DNA of 16,596 nt, from assembly GCA_009885185.1 (NCBI GenBank), contig VFLF01000691.1, positions 1-16,596 of the forward strand, written 5' to 3'. The notes beneath the pieces were generated by a model, which made no database searches, was not told the DNA's origin, and saw only the letters and a program-made list of their open reading frames with translations. Source of the stretch: Nitrosomonadales bacterium. GTDB taxonomy: Bacteria; Pseudomonadota; Gammaproteobacteria; Burkholderiales; SG8-41. The stretch's first letter is position 1. Each line of letters begins with the position of its first letter. The translations under genes and the position numbers were made by a program. Below, piece by piece: positions 6,507 to 13,677 of the stretch.

Positions 6507-7536
6507 TCAGCAGCCGGCAACGCACCTGCCCCTGCCGTCGAACTCCATCGTGCGTCCGCTGATGGCAAGGTGAGCAGGCGGCTTCAGTTGCTTGATCAGC
6601 GCCGCCGTGCGCGAAATGGGTCGCAGCTTTCCGCCTTCGGTCGCGGCTTCGTTCGCATGCGTGATGATCACCGATGCGGGCCGGATCAACTCGTTAATCA
6701 CATGCGCGCCTGACACGTAAATGCCCGGGTTCACGCCCAGGTTAAGCACAGCGAGGTTGGCCTTGTGGTAATCGTTCACCACGGTTTTCATTTCGGAATG
6801 AATGCCTGTGTCGCCCGACAGATAAACGGTCAATCCATTGGTAAACTTGACGACGAAGCCCGTGGCCGGGCCGAATTCGAGAACGGAGCCGTCCGCCTGC
6901 ATCAGCGCACGCTGCGCCTCCGACAGCAGCGCCGGCGGCGCGTTGTTGACGTGCGACGCGTAGACGATTGTAATTTCCACGCCTTGCGATGCGTCGGCGG
7001 TCTTCGCGATAAAAATGCCGCCCAGATCCGTCTGCGAATTGCACACCGTCGCCACCGGCACCGTGGTGATACCGCCCGTTTGCGGGCAAAACTCGATCGG
7101 CTTGCCGCCGCCGCGAATGGCCTGCACCTTGTTGGCGACAAAGCCGCCCATGGCGCGGGTCATCACCATCGCCGCGTTCTTCGCCGCCACGACTTCGGCG
7201 GTCGTCGAATTCGGCGCGGGCACTCGTGCCGAGTTTGCACAAGTCCCTTCACCCGACGTCTTCAGCTTGAGGTCGCCAAGGTGGTCACCGTGCATGTGGG
7301 AGAGCAGCACCCATATGAATCGTGCCCAGCCGCGGATCGTCGCCGCCGGTCACGTTGTGCGCGGGGTCGTAGAGAAAACGTACGCCCGTCGGATCCTCGA
7401 AAATAATCGCGCGATCATTCGCGCACAGCTCGCCGGGGTGAGAACCGACCGGCGTTATTTTTACATTCTGGGAAAGAGCCGGCAATGCGGCGAACGCATG
7501 GACGACTAGGGCGATTGCTGCGAGAGTGGTCTTCAT
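6507..7536 (-). pseudogene. Exported MBL-fold metallo-hydrolase disrupted by a one-base frameshift
   Basis: The gene would encode about 342 residues. Start: ATG 7536-7534 with GGAGGA about six bases before it. The first 75 residues comprise a signal peptide (MKTTLAAIALVVHAFAALPALS) and strands typical of the fold (IIFEDPTGVRFLYDPAHNV, DDPRLGTIHM). Translation in this frame then runs out as GAALPHAR and a stop at 7285. The next frame continues from 7310 with VLLSHMHGDHLGD, the HxHxDH metal motif (His80, His82, Asp84, His85), and proceeds to the stop at 6507 through GDTGIHSEM and ITHANEAA. The frames join perfectly if one G of a three-base run (CCC on the plus strand, 7310-7312) is removed. No other damage is visible, so the lesion is recent or a sequencing error. 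The intact family is a periplasmic di-zinc hydrolase of unknown substrate. Confidence 0.85.
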
Positions 7537-7744
7537 GTGGTTCCTCCAGAATTACAAGTAGTGGGTATTTTGATGCGTAAATGCGCGACACGTGGTATCT
7601 GCCCATCGCTGTGACACCGCGGTAGCTTTGGGCGTCTCCAGCTAGGCGAGCACATATTCGGAACGAATAATACTCGTAACGCCCTCGTTTTTAAAAGCGG
7701 TGAACGTCCACTTCTGGCCCAAGCCGGGGCGCCGAAGAAGCGCA
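7537..7744. other. Upstream region of the broken MBL gene
   Basis: Bases 7537-7744 separate the MBL start from the palindromic element. I see no gene. An inverted repeat TATTCG-GAA-CGAATA at 7655-7669 is the only clear small symmetry and could be an operator for the minus-strand gene, but no well-spaced promoter boxes could be matched to it. Confidence 0.3.
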
Positions 7745-7909
7745 AGCAGCCTGTCGGACTTAATTGATCGAAGCGAAAAATGAGAGGTGCGAGGACAGAT
7801 TTTCACGGATTTCAAGCGCCATAGTGGGACCTATGCGCTTGAAATCCGGGGAAATATGGACCGCATCCGCTCATTTTGCAGCCGATCAGGTTAAGTCCGA
7901 CAGGTTGCT
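7745..7909. mobile_element. 165-base MITE-like palindromic element
   Basis: The ends form a 19-base terminal inverted repeat with one mismatch: AGCAGCCTGTCGGACTTAA at 7745-7763 and the complement of AGCAACCTGTCGGACTTAA at 7891-7909. The centre is a second, near-perfect inverted repeat (7807-7824 against 7831-7847, one extra base) around a six-base loop TGGGAC. Between them, segments such as AAAATGAG (7777-7784) and CTCATTTT (7870-7877) also pair. The whole element is therefore one imperfect palindrome centred at about 7827. It encodes nothing recognisable. Size, end symmetry and intergenic position fit a non-autonomous miniature element or a large dispersed palindromic repeat. No clear target-site duplication was found at its edges. 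Confidence 0.75.
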
Positions 7910-7950
7910 AGGGCAGGAGATCGCGCCGACACACCCTACCACCCGCCCGC

Positions 7951-8613
7951 TCACTGAAAAAACTCGACCTTCGCCTCGCGGAACCACAGAAAATTCGCCG
8001 GCACCGCCGAAATCGGTCCGTTGATGGCAAAGACGGTGATTTCGAATTTATCGCCGGGCGACACGAGGTTGTCACCGAGCACGAGGCGGTTGGGCATGTT
8101 GAAGCCCTGGATGGTGGCCGGGCTCGGCCTGCCTGCGGTGCGCGGCATCGCGCCGTTGACCCACACCTCGGCGTAATCGTCGACATTGACGCGCAAAACT
8201 GCTTTGGTGCCGGTGGTGGCGAAGCCCGCAGCATTCGCCGGAATCGTCAACGTGGTGCGAAACCAATGGAACGACACCATGCCGCCGCCGCGCTTACCGC
8301 CCAGATCGGTGGGCTGCACCCGCTCCCAGCCCGAGTCGTCAAAGCCGAGCAGTTCGGCATGGGGTTCGACATCGTAGGTGGTTTTGAATTCCGGCCGTGA
8401 ATCACTCAGCGCGGGGCACTCGACGAGCTTCGCTTCTTTCGCGCGCCACACCGCGCCGAACACCGCCGATCCGGCATCGGTCATCAAGTCGATGACATGC
8501 ACCGGCGGCAATAACGGCGCGAGCGGCAACTGCGGTTGGAGCAGCGGCGGGATCGCCGGCGGCATCGAGTGCGTGGGACGGACGTATTTGCTTGGGGGCA
8601 ATGTTTTTTCCAC
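7951..8613 (-). CDS. Galactose-binding-like (GH2 N-terminal jelly-roll) domain protein
   Basis: This protein has 220 residues from the GTG at 8613. The core, residues 78-215, has features of the sugar-binding jelly-roll domain found at the N-terminus of glycoside hydrolase family 2 and attached to some SMP-30/gluconolactonase-like proteins: FDDSGWERV (91-99), HWFRTTLTIP (116-125), LRVNVDDYAEVWVNG (140-154) and FREAKVEFF (211-219). The N-terminus (to about 40) is proline-rich (PPAIPPLLQPQLPLAPLLPP) with no signal peptide. Start choice is uncertain: the open frame continues upstream to 8808 but runs through a dispersed inverted repeat, so that part is not coding. GTG 8613 follows GAGA, and ATG 8565 or 8484 are alternatives. 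No catalytic domain follows, so it is a stand-alone binding domain or the remnant of a larger protein cut short before the palindromic element 41 bases beyond its stop. Confidence 0.65.
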   Translation of the reverse strand: MEKTLPPSKYVRPTHSMPPAIPPLLQPQLPLAPLLPPVHVIDLMTDAGSAVFGAVWRAKEAKLVECPALSDSRPEFKTTYDVEPHAELLGFDDSGWERVQPTDLGGKRGGGMVSFHWFRTTLTIPANAAGFATTGTKAVLRVNVDDYAEVWVNGAMPRTAGRPSPATIQGFNMPNRLVLGDNLVSPGDKFEITVFAINGPISAVPANFLWFREAKVEFFQ

Positions 8614-8681
8614 TTTTCTCTCAGTTGAATCAATCGCGCTATGTCTATTATTGAGGTTCCATAACTCACAACAAACCAACA

Positions 8682-8741
8682 CCGTTCGCCTTGAGCTTGT
8701 CGAAAGGCAGCAAGGCTTCGACAAGCTCTCAGCCCGAACGG
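8682..8741. repeat. Dispersed inverted repeat (CTTGTCGAA / TTCGACAAG family)
   Basis: The left arm 8682-8704 (CCGTTCG, then TTGAGCTTGTCGAA) pairs with the right arm 8717-8741 (TTCGACAAGCT, then CAGCCCGAACGG). There is one two-base insertion (the extra CT in the right arm), a short mismatch and a 12-base loop. Repeats with CCGTTCGCCCTGAGCTTGTC cores are common between genes in many Proteobacteria. This one lies between two minus-strand genes and explains the spurious open frame extending upstream of the gene at 7951-8613. Confidence 0.65.
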
Positions 8742-8820
8742 CATCCTGAAATAGGGACAGATCGAGAGAACACATTTTTCCTGCGCGTCCATTGTGCGTC
8801 CCCCGCAACCCGCAAGCCCA

Positions 8821-9807
8821 TCACGGCGCAGGCTTCGGAAACGCGCCGATGTCGGCGAAGAATTCCTTGTACTCTTGCACGCGCTGGACGAGAAACTTCA
8901 AGTACTCCGCGCTGCCGAGGTAGCGGTCCTCGTAGTAGTACTTCCTCGCATGGTCTTTCCACGTCTGCGTCTTGTGCGCGCGTTCGAGCACGCCTTCCAT
9001 CATCGTCGCGGTCTCCTTCGGCACCCCTGCCGGCAAGACGAAGCCGCGAATGGTTCCCACATCCATCTTGAACCCCGCCTCCGTCGCTGTCGGCAAATCC
9101 GGGAGCTGCGGCATACGCTTGAGCGAGGTGATGGCAAGCGCTCGCAGTTTCTTCGCCTCAAGCAGAGCCAGGCCTTCGCTCAAATTCTCGGTGGTGAAAT
9201 GCGTATGTCCGCCGGCGACCGACAGGATCGCTTCGCCGCCGCCCTTGAACGTGACGTATTTAAACTTCGCGCCCGGCGCGAGCTTCTCCAGCGCATGGAT
9301 GACCATGCGCCCCGAACCGAGGGGGTTGGTGATGGCGCAGACGATGGTGTCGGGCTGCTTGCGCGCCGCTTCGACCAGATCTCTCAGCGTCTTGTAGGGC
9401 GTATCCGCGCCCACCATGACAGCCTGCGGATCGACGGCGAACAGCGCGAGCGGCGTGTAATTCTCAAGCCCAATGTTGACGTCGGGCCGCGCCGCCATGA
9501 TGGCGATGGTGCCGGTGGCGGCGAGCATCACATAGGGATCGCCGCGCTTGGTTTGAAAGTAGTTGTAGGCAACGAGGCTACCGCCGCCCGTGCGGTTCTG
9601 CACCACAAACGGCTGTGGCAGCAGCTTCTCGCGCTGAACGATGTCGGCGAGCGCGCGGGCGTAGATGTCGGTGCCGCTGCCGGCCGAGGTCGGCGACACC
9701 AGTTCGATTGGGCGCGCAGGATAAGGCTGGCCGATTGCCGTTGCGCATACGCCCGCGGCGAACGCACCGCTTATGAGAAATACCATTACACCGGGGGACT
9801 TCGCCAT
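8821..9807 (-). CDS. Tripartite tricarboxylate transporter substrate-binding protein, divergent
   Basis: This is a periplasmic binding protein of 328 residues. Start: ATG at 9807 with AGAGGAG six bases before it; an upstream frame to 9951 would hide the signal peptide. The signal peptide has a hydrophobic core at 7-20 and likely cleavage at about ATAIG/QPYP (26/27). The Bug signature is present but altered: YPARPIELVSPTSAGSGTDIYAR (29-51) replaces the usual PFxPGGxxD. It is followed by FVVQNRTGGG and VAYNYFQ, and later FKGGGEA and a TEAGFKMDVGT segment. The SAGSGTD loop suggests a ligand different from the other three Bug proteins here. No TctA/TctB genes are adjacent. It heads a minus-strand run continuing to the galactose-binding-like protein 207 bases further on. 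Confidence 0.9.
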   Translation of the reverse strand: MAKSPGVMVFLISGAFAAGVCATAIGQPYPARPIELVSPTSAGSGTDIYARALADIVQREKLLPQPFVVQNRTGGGSLVAYNYFQTKRGDPYVMLAATGTIAIMAARPDVNIGLENYTPLALFAVDPQAVMVGADTPYKTLRDLVEAARKQPDTIVCAITNPLGSGRMVIHALEKLAPGAKFKYVTFKGGGEAILSVAGGHTHFTTENLSEGLALLEAKKLRALAITSLKRMPQLPDLPTATEAGFKMDVGTIRGFVLPAGVPKETATMMEGVLERAHKTQTWKDHARKYYYEDRYLGSAEYLKFLVQRVQEYKEFFADIGAFPKPAP

Positions 9808-10001
9808 GTTGATCTCCTCTGTTAAGTGTCGATCTGATTCTGCATACCGTTCCCGCGCCTCCAGGTTGTCTTCACCTGGCACCCATCGAAACGGTGGCAT
9901 CAGCGGCCCGCATCGGTGTTCAATGGGCGTCACGGACAGTATCTCTGCCATTGGCGGCTGCGGTCAACAACAGATCGCGAACCATGCGGTAAGCTCCGGC
10001 C
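9808..10001. promoter_or_regulatory. Divergent intergenic region between the Bug and MFS genes
   Basis: These 194 bases separate two divergently read genes and must hold promoters for both. The ribosome site of the Bug gene lies at 9813-9819. I could not identify well-spaced promoter boxes or a convincing operator, and the MFS gene start at 10002 has only a weak ribosome site. Confidence 0.3.
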
Positions 10002-11252
10002 ATGACAGCCAAAATCACGCCATCCGCGGAAGAAAAATCCCATCCCCTGCTCGCGCTGACGGTGCGCGACTTTCGCCTGTACTGGCTGGCGCTGGTGGTG
10101 CAGGTCATCGGCCAGCAGATGTTCGCGTTTACGCTGGGTTGGCTTGCTTTCGAGATCACCGGGTCGCAGGCACAGTTGGGATTTATCCATTTGTGCGGAT
10201 TCATACCGCAGTTCACGCTGACGCTGCTGGGCGGCGTGCTGGCTGATCGCATTGATGCGCGCAAGCTGATCGGTCTCTCGCAGGTCAACGCCGCGCTCGC
10301 GATGATACTCGTCGGCGTGACGGCGCTGCTCGGCATGGCGCAGTTGTGGCACTTGGCGCTGGGCGCGTTTCTGTGGGGGCTGTCGGCCGCCATCGACGAA
10401 CCCGCGCGTGCGTCGTTTTTTCCGCGCCTGCTGCCGAAGCCCATGCTGCGCTCGGCAGTGCCGCTGATCTCGATGGCGTTCGGCGGCAGCCGCGTGATCG
10501 CGCCATCATTCGCCGGGTTTCTGATAGCTGCGGCGGGCGCACCGGTCACGTTCCTTTTTAGCGCGGCGGCGGTTAGCACCATGATCGCGGTGTTGTTCCT
10601 CGTGCGCCCAGCGCGCGGCGAGGCGCGCACGCACGGCAGCCTTTTCGACAGCTTCACCGACAACCTGCGTTACATCCGCGCCAACGAGGTGTTCGCCCGC
10701 GTCATCGTGGTGGCGCTGCTGCACGCCACGCTGGCGATGGGCTTTATCCACGTGCTGCCGGTATTCGCCAAACTGTTGCAGGTGGATTCGCGCGGCCTCG
10801 GCATCCTCGCCTCGGCCGCCGGCATCGGCGCGCTGACGGGCTTCCTGTCGTATAACTGGGCGCAGTCGCGCATCTCATGGCGCAACCTGATCGTGGGCGC
10901 GCTGACGTTTTATAACCTCTCGCTGATCGGCCTCGCCTTCAGCGAATGGTACTGGTTTTCGTTTTGCATGATTCTCATCTCCGGCGTGTGCCACGGCTAT
11001 TTCCTCACCTGCGCGCAAGTGATGCTGCAAACCCTGGTCGAGGATCGTTACCGCGGGCGCGTGATGAGCGTCTTCGCGCTAGTGTGGAGCCTGATGTATC
11101 TGAGCGGATTTTTGCTCAACGCCGCCGGGGAGTGGGCGGGACCGCGTGTGGCGCTGGCGGGTGGGGCTACTATCATGCTGGCTTACGTTTGGTTGTCGCT
11201 GGTGCGGGCTGGGTCTTTGAAAAAAGTTGCTCTGCCGCCTAAGTCAGGCTGA
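10002..11252 (+). CDS. MFS transporter (EntS/MFS_3-like exporter)
   Basis: This is an inner-membrane protein of 416 residues with about twelve hydrophobic segments, the usual MFS size. The loop between helices 2 and 3 carries the MFS motif A as GGVLADRIDARKLI (77-90), and a related motif, DRYRGRVMSVF, lies near 347-357 in the second half. DEPARASFFPRLLPK near 130-145 corresponds to the NPARxAxxPxLVP segment of the MFS_3/EntS group, which includes siderophore and drug exporters driven by proton exchange. The substrate is not evident. The start is ATG 10002; there is no strong ribosome site, but the N-terminal hydrophilic stretch MTAKITPSAEEKSHP before helix 1 is typical. It stands alone: the Bug gene is divergent and the next plus-strand genes form a toxin-antitoxin module with its own promoter region. 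Confidence 0.9.
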   Translation: MTAKITPSAEEKSHPLLALTVRDFRLYWLALVVQVIGQQMFAFTLGWLAFEITGSQAQLGFIHLCGFIPQFTLTLLGGVLADRIDARKLIGLSQVNAALAMILVGVTALLGMAQLWHLALGAFLWGLSAAIDEPARASFFPRLLPKPMLRSAVPLISMAFGGSRVIAPSFAGFLIAAAGAPVTFLFSAAAVSTMIAVLFLVRPARGEARTHGSLFDSFTDNLRYIRANEVFARVIVVALLHATLAMGFIHVLPVFAKLLQVDSRGLGILASAAGIGALTGFLSYNWAQSRISWRNLIVGALTFYNLSLIGLAFSEWYWFSFCMILISGVCHGYFLTCAQVMLQTLVEDRYRGRVMSVFALVWSLMYLSGFLLNAAGEWAGPRVALAGGATIMLAYVWLSLVRAGSLKKVALPPKSG

Positions 11253-11285
11253 GGTTTCGCCGGATTTAATTCAAACCTGACCTCT

Positions 11286-11319
11286 TTGATTCTGAACAGT
11301 GATATACTTTTGATATCAC
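11286..11319 (+). promoter_or_regulatory. Promoter/operator of the toxin-antitoxin module
   Basis: A perfect inverted repeat GTGATAT-N7-ATATCAC occupies 11299-11305 and 11313-11319, 24 bases before the antitoxin start. It overlaps a -10-like TATACT at 11303-11308. A TTGATT at 11286 is too close to that box to be its -35. Type II modules are usually repressed by their antitoxin binding such a palindrome over the promoter, so autoregulation is the natural inference. No Shine-Dalgarno site is visible before the antitoxin ATG. Confidence 0.55.
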
Positions 11320-11343
11320 ATAGAAACGAACACAACGCACCTC

Positions 11344-11649
11344 ATGCCCACAAAACCCGCCGCCGCCACTGGCCGCCGCCGCAAGAAGCCGCCGACTGCC
11401 GGCATCCTGCTGCGCTACCGCGAAAAAGATTCTGCGCTGGGCGTTTCGCGCGAGACGGCGGCGAAGCTCGCCGATTCGCTGGGCGTCTCCGAAACGCAGG
11501 TGATCCACGTGGCGCTGGCACAGCTTGCGCGGCAGACCTTGCCTCGCTACGAAGTGGATAACGGGCCGCTGACCGACGAGCAATACAGCGCCATCGAGAA
11601 GCAAATCCCGCAAGAAGGCTTTACCAGTACGCGCAAGCGGCTGTATTGA
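11344..11649 (+). CDS. Predicted antitoxin of a MazF/PemK-like module
   Basis: This protein has 101 residues. The first 20 are strongly basic (AAATGRRRKKPP) and are followed by a predicted helical segment (VSRETAAKLADSLGVSETQVIHVALAQLARQ, about 38-69). This reads as a short DNA-binding region of ribbon-helix-helix or helix-turn-helix type; SLGVSETQVI has the turn spacing of an HTH. The C-terminal tail (LTDEQYSAIEKQIPQEG) is acidic and probably wraps the toxin. Identification as an antitoxin rests on context: small size, position directly before a MazF-like gene with overlapping stop/start (TGATG at 11647-11651), and a palindrome over the promoter. I do not recognise a named antitoxin family with certainty. 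Confidence 0.7.
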   Translation: MPTKPAAATGRRRKKPPTAGILLRYREKDSALGVSRETAAKLADSLGVSETQVIHVALAQLARQTLPRYEVDNGPLTDEQYSAIEKQIPQEGFTSTRKRLY

Positions 11650-12059
11650 TGGCGGCTCGCTTTTTTGCGCTGCCGGATGCGGGCGATATTGTGTGGTGCT
11701 GGTTTCCGCATGAAGGATTCGCCAAACCCGGCCCGAAGCCGCGCCCGGCGCTGGTGGTCGATGTGGGTGCGTTACGCGACGCGCCTGCGGTTGAGGTGAT
11801 TTACGGCACCAGCCAAAAGCTGGCTGCGCTTTACCCCGGCGAGTTTTTGATTACGCCGGATGACGGCGGCGCATACGCGTTGTCGGGTTTGAGTTATCCG
11901 ACCAAGTTCAACACGCAGCGCTCGGTGTTTTTGCCCTACAACGATGCGTGGTTCGCGCCCGCACCCGGTGCGCCGTACGGACAAACGCCGAAGCTTGGAG
12001 TGTTGCATCCGAGCTTGTTGCCGCGTGTTGCTGCCGCAGCGCGGAAGAAACGCCACTAA
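11649..12059 (+). CDS. MazF/PemK-like toxin (predicted endoribonuclease)
   Basis: This protein has 136 residues. Its ATG at 11649 shares the A of the antitoxin TGA, implying translational coupling. The N-terminal pattern is that of the MazF/PemK/Kid SH3-like barrel: AGDIVWCWFPHEGF (11-24), then KPGPKPRPALVVDV (26-39). In characterised MazF proteins the Arg of RPALV helps RNA cleavage. VEVIYGTSQK corresponds to the next strand. The protein is longer than MazF itself (about 110 residues), with a His/Gly-rich insert (FAPAPGAPYGQTP) and a basic C-terminus (AAAARKKRH). The likely role is sequence-specific mRNA cleavage that halts translation unless the antitoxin is present. RNase activity cannot be proven from sequence because MazF homologies are weak outside the N-terminal motifs. 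Confidence 0.75.
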   Translation: MAARFFALPDAGDIVWCWFPHEGFAKPGPKPRPALVVDVGALRDAPAVEVIYGTSQKLAALYPGEFLITPDDGGAYALSGLSYPTKFNTQRSVFLPYNDAWFAPAPGAPYGQTPKLGVLHPSLLPRVAAAARKKRH

Positions 12060-12069
12060 AGCTGGCGTT
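12049..12069. terminator. Possible bidirectional hairpin between convergent genes
   Basis: AACGCCA (12049-12055) pairs with TGGCGTT (12063-12069) around a seven-base loop that includes the toxin stop codon. It lies between the convergent toxin and Bug genes, only 14 bases apart. On the minus strand TCTTCC follows the stem, a poor T-tract; on the plus strand there is none. It is a weak terminator at best. Confidence 0.3.
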
Positions 12070-12073
12070 GCCG

Positions 12074-13036
12074 CTACGGCACCATCCCCAGCACCTTCGC
12101 ATCGCGCGCCCAGCGCGCAAGCTCGCGCTGCAAAAACGCCTGGCTCGCCTCGCGCGTGTTCGCAAACGTTTCGATATCAAGCTCAAGCACGCGGCTTTTG
12201 AAATCCGCCTGCGCCACCACGGCGGATACATCCTTGTGCAGCTTCGCTTCAATCGCCGCCGGGACGCGTGCGGGGCCGACAAACATCCACCACTCGACGT
12301 GATCGAAGCCGGGTGCGCCGGATTCGGCAAACGTCGGCACGTCGGGCATGGTTTGAAAACGTTTGGCGCTAGTCACGGCGATGGCCTTCAAGCGCCCGGA
12401 ACGTATGTGCTGCACGAACGCGGTGGGGGTGGCCATCAGCATGGCGATTTGACCGCCGATGAGATCGGTCGCTGCCGTTGCGCCGCCTTTGTACGGCACG
12501 TGAATCACGTCGATGCCGGTGGCGCGCTTTAGTGCCTCCATCGCGCGGTGGCCATTGGTGCTGGCGCCGGGGCTGCCGTAGGCGTATTTTCCGGGGGTGG
12601 CTTTGACTGTGGTGAAAAACTCGGCGGGCGTGCGCGCGGGGAAATCCGCGCGCACGGTCAGCACGGCGGGCGCCGCGCCGAAGTAGAGGATGGCGCGCAG
12701 ATCGCGCGCGGTGTCGTAGCGCAGATCGTTGCGTATCGCCGGATTAGTGGCCAGCGTGCTGCCGAGCAAGCCCAGCGTGTAGCCGTCGGGCGTGGCGCGC
12801 GCGACGGCTTCGGTGGCGATGACCGCGCCGCCGCCGGGGCGGTTTTCCACCAGCACGGTTTGCTTCCACGGCGCGGTGAGGCGCTCGGCCACCATGCGCG
12901 CGACGATATCCGATGCGCCGCCCGCGCCGGCGGAGAGGATGATGCGGACGGGTTTGTTGGGGAATTCCTGGGCGAGCGCGCAAGGCGACGCACACACTAC
13001 CAGCGCAAGTATCGCACTGCGCCACGCAACCTCCAC
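12074..13036 (-). CDS. Tripartite tricarboxylate transporter substrate-binding protein (Bug family)
   Basis: This is a periplasmic binding protein of 320 residues if read from the GTG at 13036. Signal peptide: MEVAWRSAILALVVCASPCALA, cut before QEF. The Bug signature is complete: FPNKPVRIILSAGAGGASDIVAR (25-47), VLVENRPGGG (61-70), TPDGYTLGLLGS, and HVPYKGGATAATDLIGGQI. The start is uncertain. The frame is open to a TTG at 13111, with ATG at 13099, but that extension would be translated from the perfect 26-base palindrome at 13038-13063 (as PSFPRGNDG), a repeat that is normally intergenic. If GTG is right, the hairpin abuts the start codon and would mask the ribosome site. The cupin gene ends 72 bases upstream, so the two are probably cotranscribed, and the cupin may act on the ligand brought in. 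Confidence 0.88.
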   Translation of the reverse strand: MEVAWRSAILALVVCASPCALAQEFPNKPVRIILSAGAGGASDIVARMVAERLTAPWKQTVLVENRPGGGAVIATEAVARATPDGYTLGLLGSTLATNPAIRNDLRYDTARDLRAILYFGAAPAVLTVRADFPARTPAEFFTTVKATPGKYAYGSPGASTNGHRAMEALKRATGIDVIHVPYKGGATAATDLIGGQIAMLMATPTAFVQHIRSGRLKAIAVTSAKRFQTMPDVPTFAESGAPGFDHVEWWMFVGPARVPAAIEAKLHKDVSAVVAQADFKSRVLELDIETFANTREASQAFLQRELARWARDAKVLGMVP

Positions 13037-13037
13037 C

Positions 13038-13063
13038 CCGTCGTTCCCGCGCGGGAACGACGG
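13038..13063. repeat. Perfect 26-base palindrome at the Bug gene start
   Basis: Bases 13038-13050 are the exact complement of 13051-13063, with core CGTTCCCGCGCGGGAACG. It has the same outer arms as the repeats at 13733-13811 but only four bases between GTTCCC and GGGAAC instead of eight. It is thus a shortened member of the same family. It lies between the cupin stop (13108) and the preferred Bug start (13036). Confidence 0.75.
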
Positions 13064-13107
13064 TATTGGTTGGGACACGCGTCGAGAGCAGAGCCACATG
13101 GCAGCGA

Positions 13108-13677
13108 TCAATGCCTTTCGAGCTTCTTTTCCAGTTCGGGATCAAACTTGCCGTCAATCAGTACAAACGCAATGTCGCATGGCCTGTTCGAGCGATTACT
13201 CCACGCATGATTGGTGCCGCACTGAATCATCATGTCGCCCTGCTTTAACAGCACTTCGCTGTCGTCGAGCACGCAGTAGATTTCGCCGCTGAGTATCAGC
13301 ACGTAGTCGATGGTTTCGGTTCGATGCATCAGCGGGTGCCGCCCGTTTTTGCCGAAGGTGGAGGCTTGTTCGTTGCCGAGCGCGGCAAAGAGTTTTTTCG
13401 ATTGCTCGGCGTTCATGTTCCGAATCTCCGGGCCCTCCGGCATGATGCGGTTGATGCGAAACACGGTGCCGTTTTTTTCGGGCATCTGGCGGCGGGGCCC
13501 AAGCGTGGGTTCATCGTGCTTTGCCACCACCGGCGTGGGCGTGGCGTTGGTGCGCCAGATGTCGGTGGAAACGTATCCGGGGCGCGCCGGGTTGGTCATC
13601 ACAAACGGCGCGGGGCCGTCTGACAATACGATGGCCTTGCCGTTTTCGTCGTGGCCTGTGACTACGCGTCGAACCAT
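13108..13677 (-). CDS. Cupin domain protein
   Basis: This is a cytoplasmic protein of 189 residues. Start: ATG 13677 with GAGGAG six bases before it. The C-terminal half holds one cupin barrel. Motif 1 is HPLMHRTETIDYVLILSGE (114-132), in which the classical HxH is His118-Arg-Thr, a form common in one branch of small cupins. Motif 2 is GDMMIQCGTNHAWSN (147-161), ending in His157 and Asn161. The N-terminal 60 residues (VLSDGPAPFVMTNPARPGYVSTDIWRT) precede the barrel and recur in cupins of aromatic or hydroxy-acid catabolism, but no reaction can be assigned. With His118 and His157 as visible candidate ligands the metal site looks incomplete relative to 3-His/1-Glu cupins, so a binding or regulatory role is possible. 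It is cotranscribed with the Bug gene downstream and divergent from another Bug gene. Confidence 0.85.
   Translation of the reverse strand: MVRRVVTGHDENGKAIVLSDGPAPFVMTNPARPGYVSTDIWRTNATPTPVVAKHDEPTLGPRRQMPEKNGTVFRINRIMPEGPEIRNMNAEQSKKLFAALGNEQASTFGKNGRHPLMHRTETIDYVLILSGEIYCVLDDSEVLLKQGDMMIQCGTNHAWSNRSNRPCDIAFVLIDGKFDPELEKKLERH

Noticed and set aside
8614..8808. N-terminal extension of the galactose-binding-like protein
   Set aside because: The added residues are translated from the inverted repeat at 8682-8741 and have no protein-like pattern.
8794..9825. Long plus-strand open frame opposite the Bug gene at 8821-9807
   Set aside because: Its product is Arg/His-rich with no motifs, and the minus strand carries a signal peptide, ribosome site and Bug signature.
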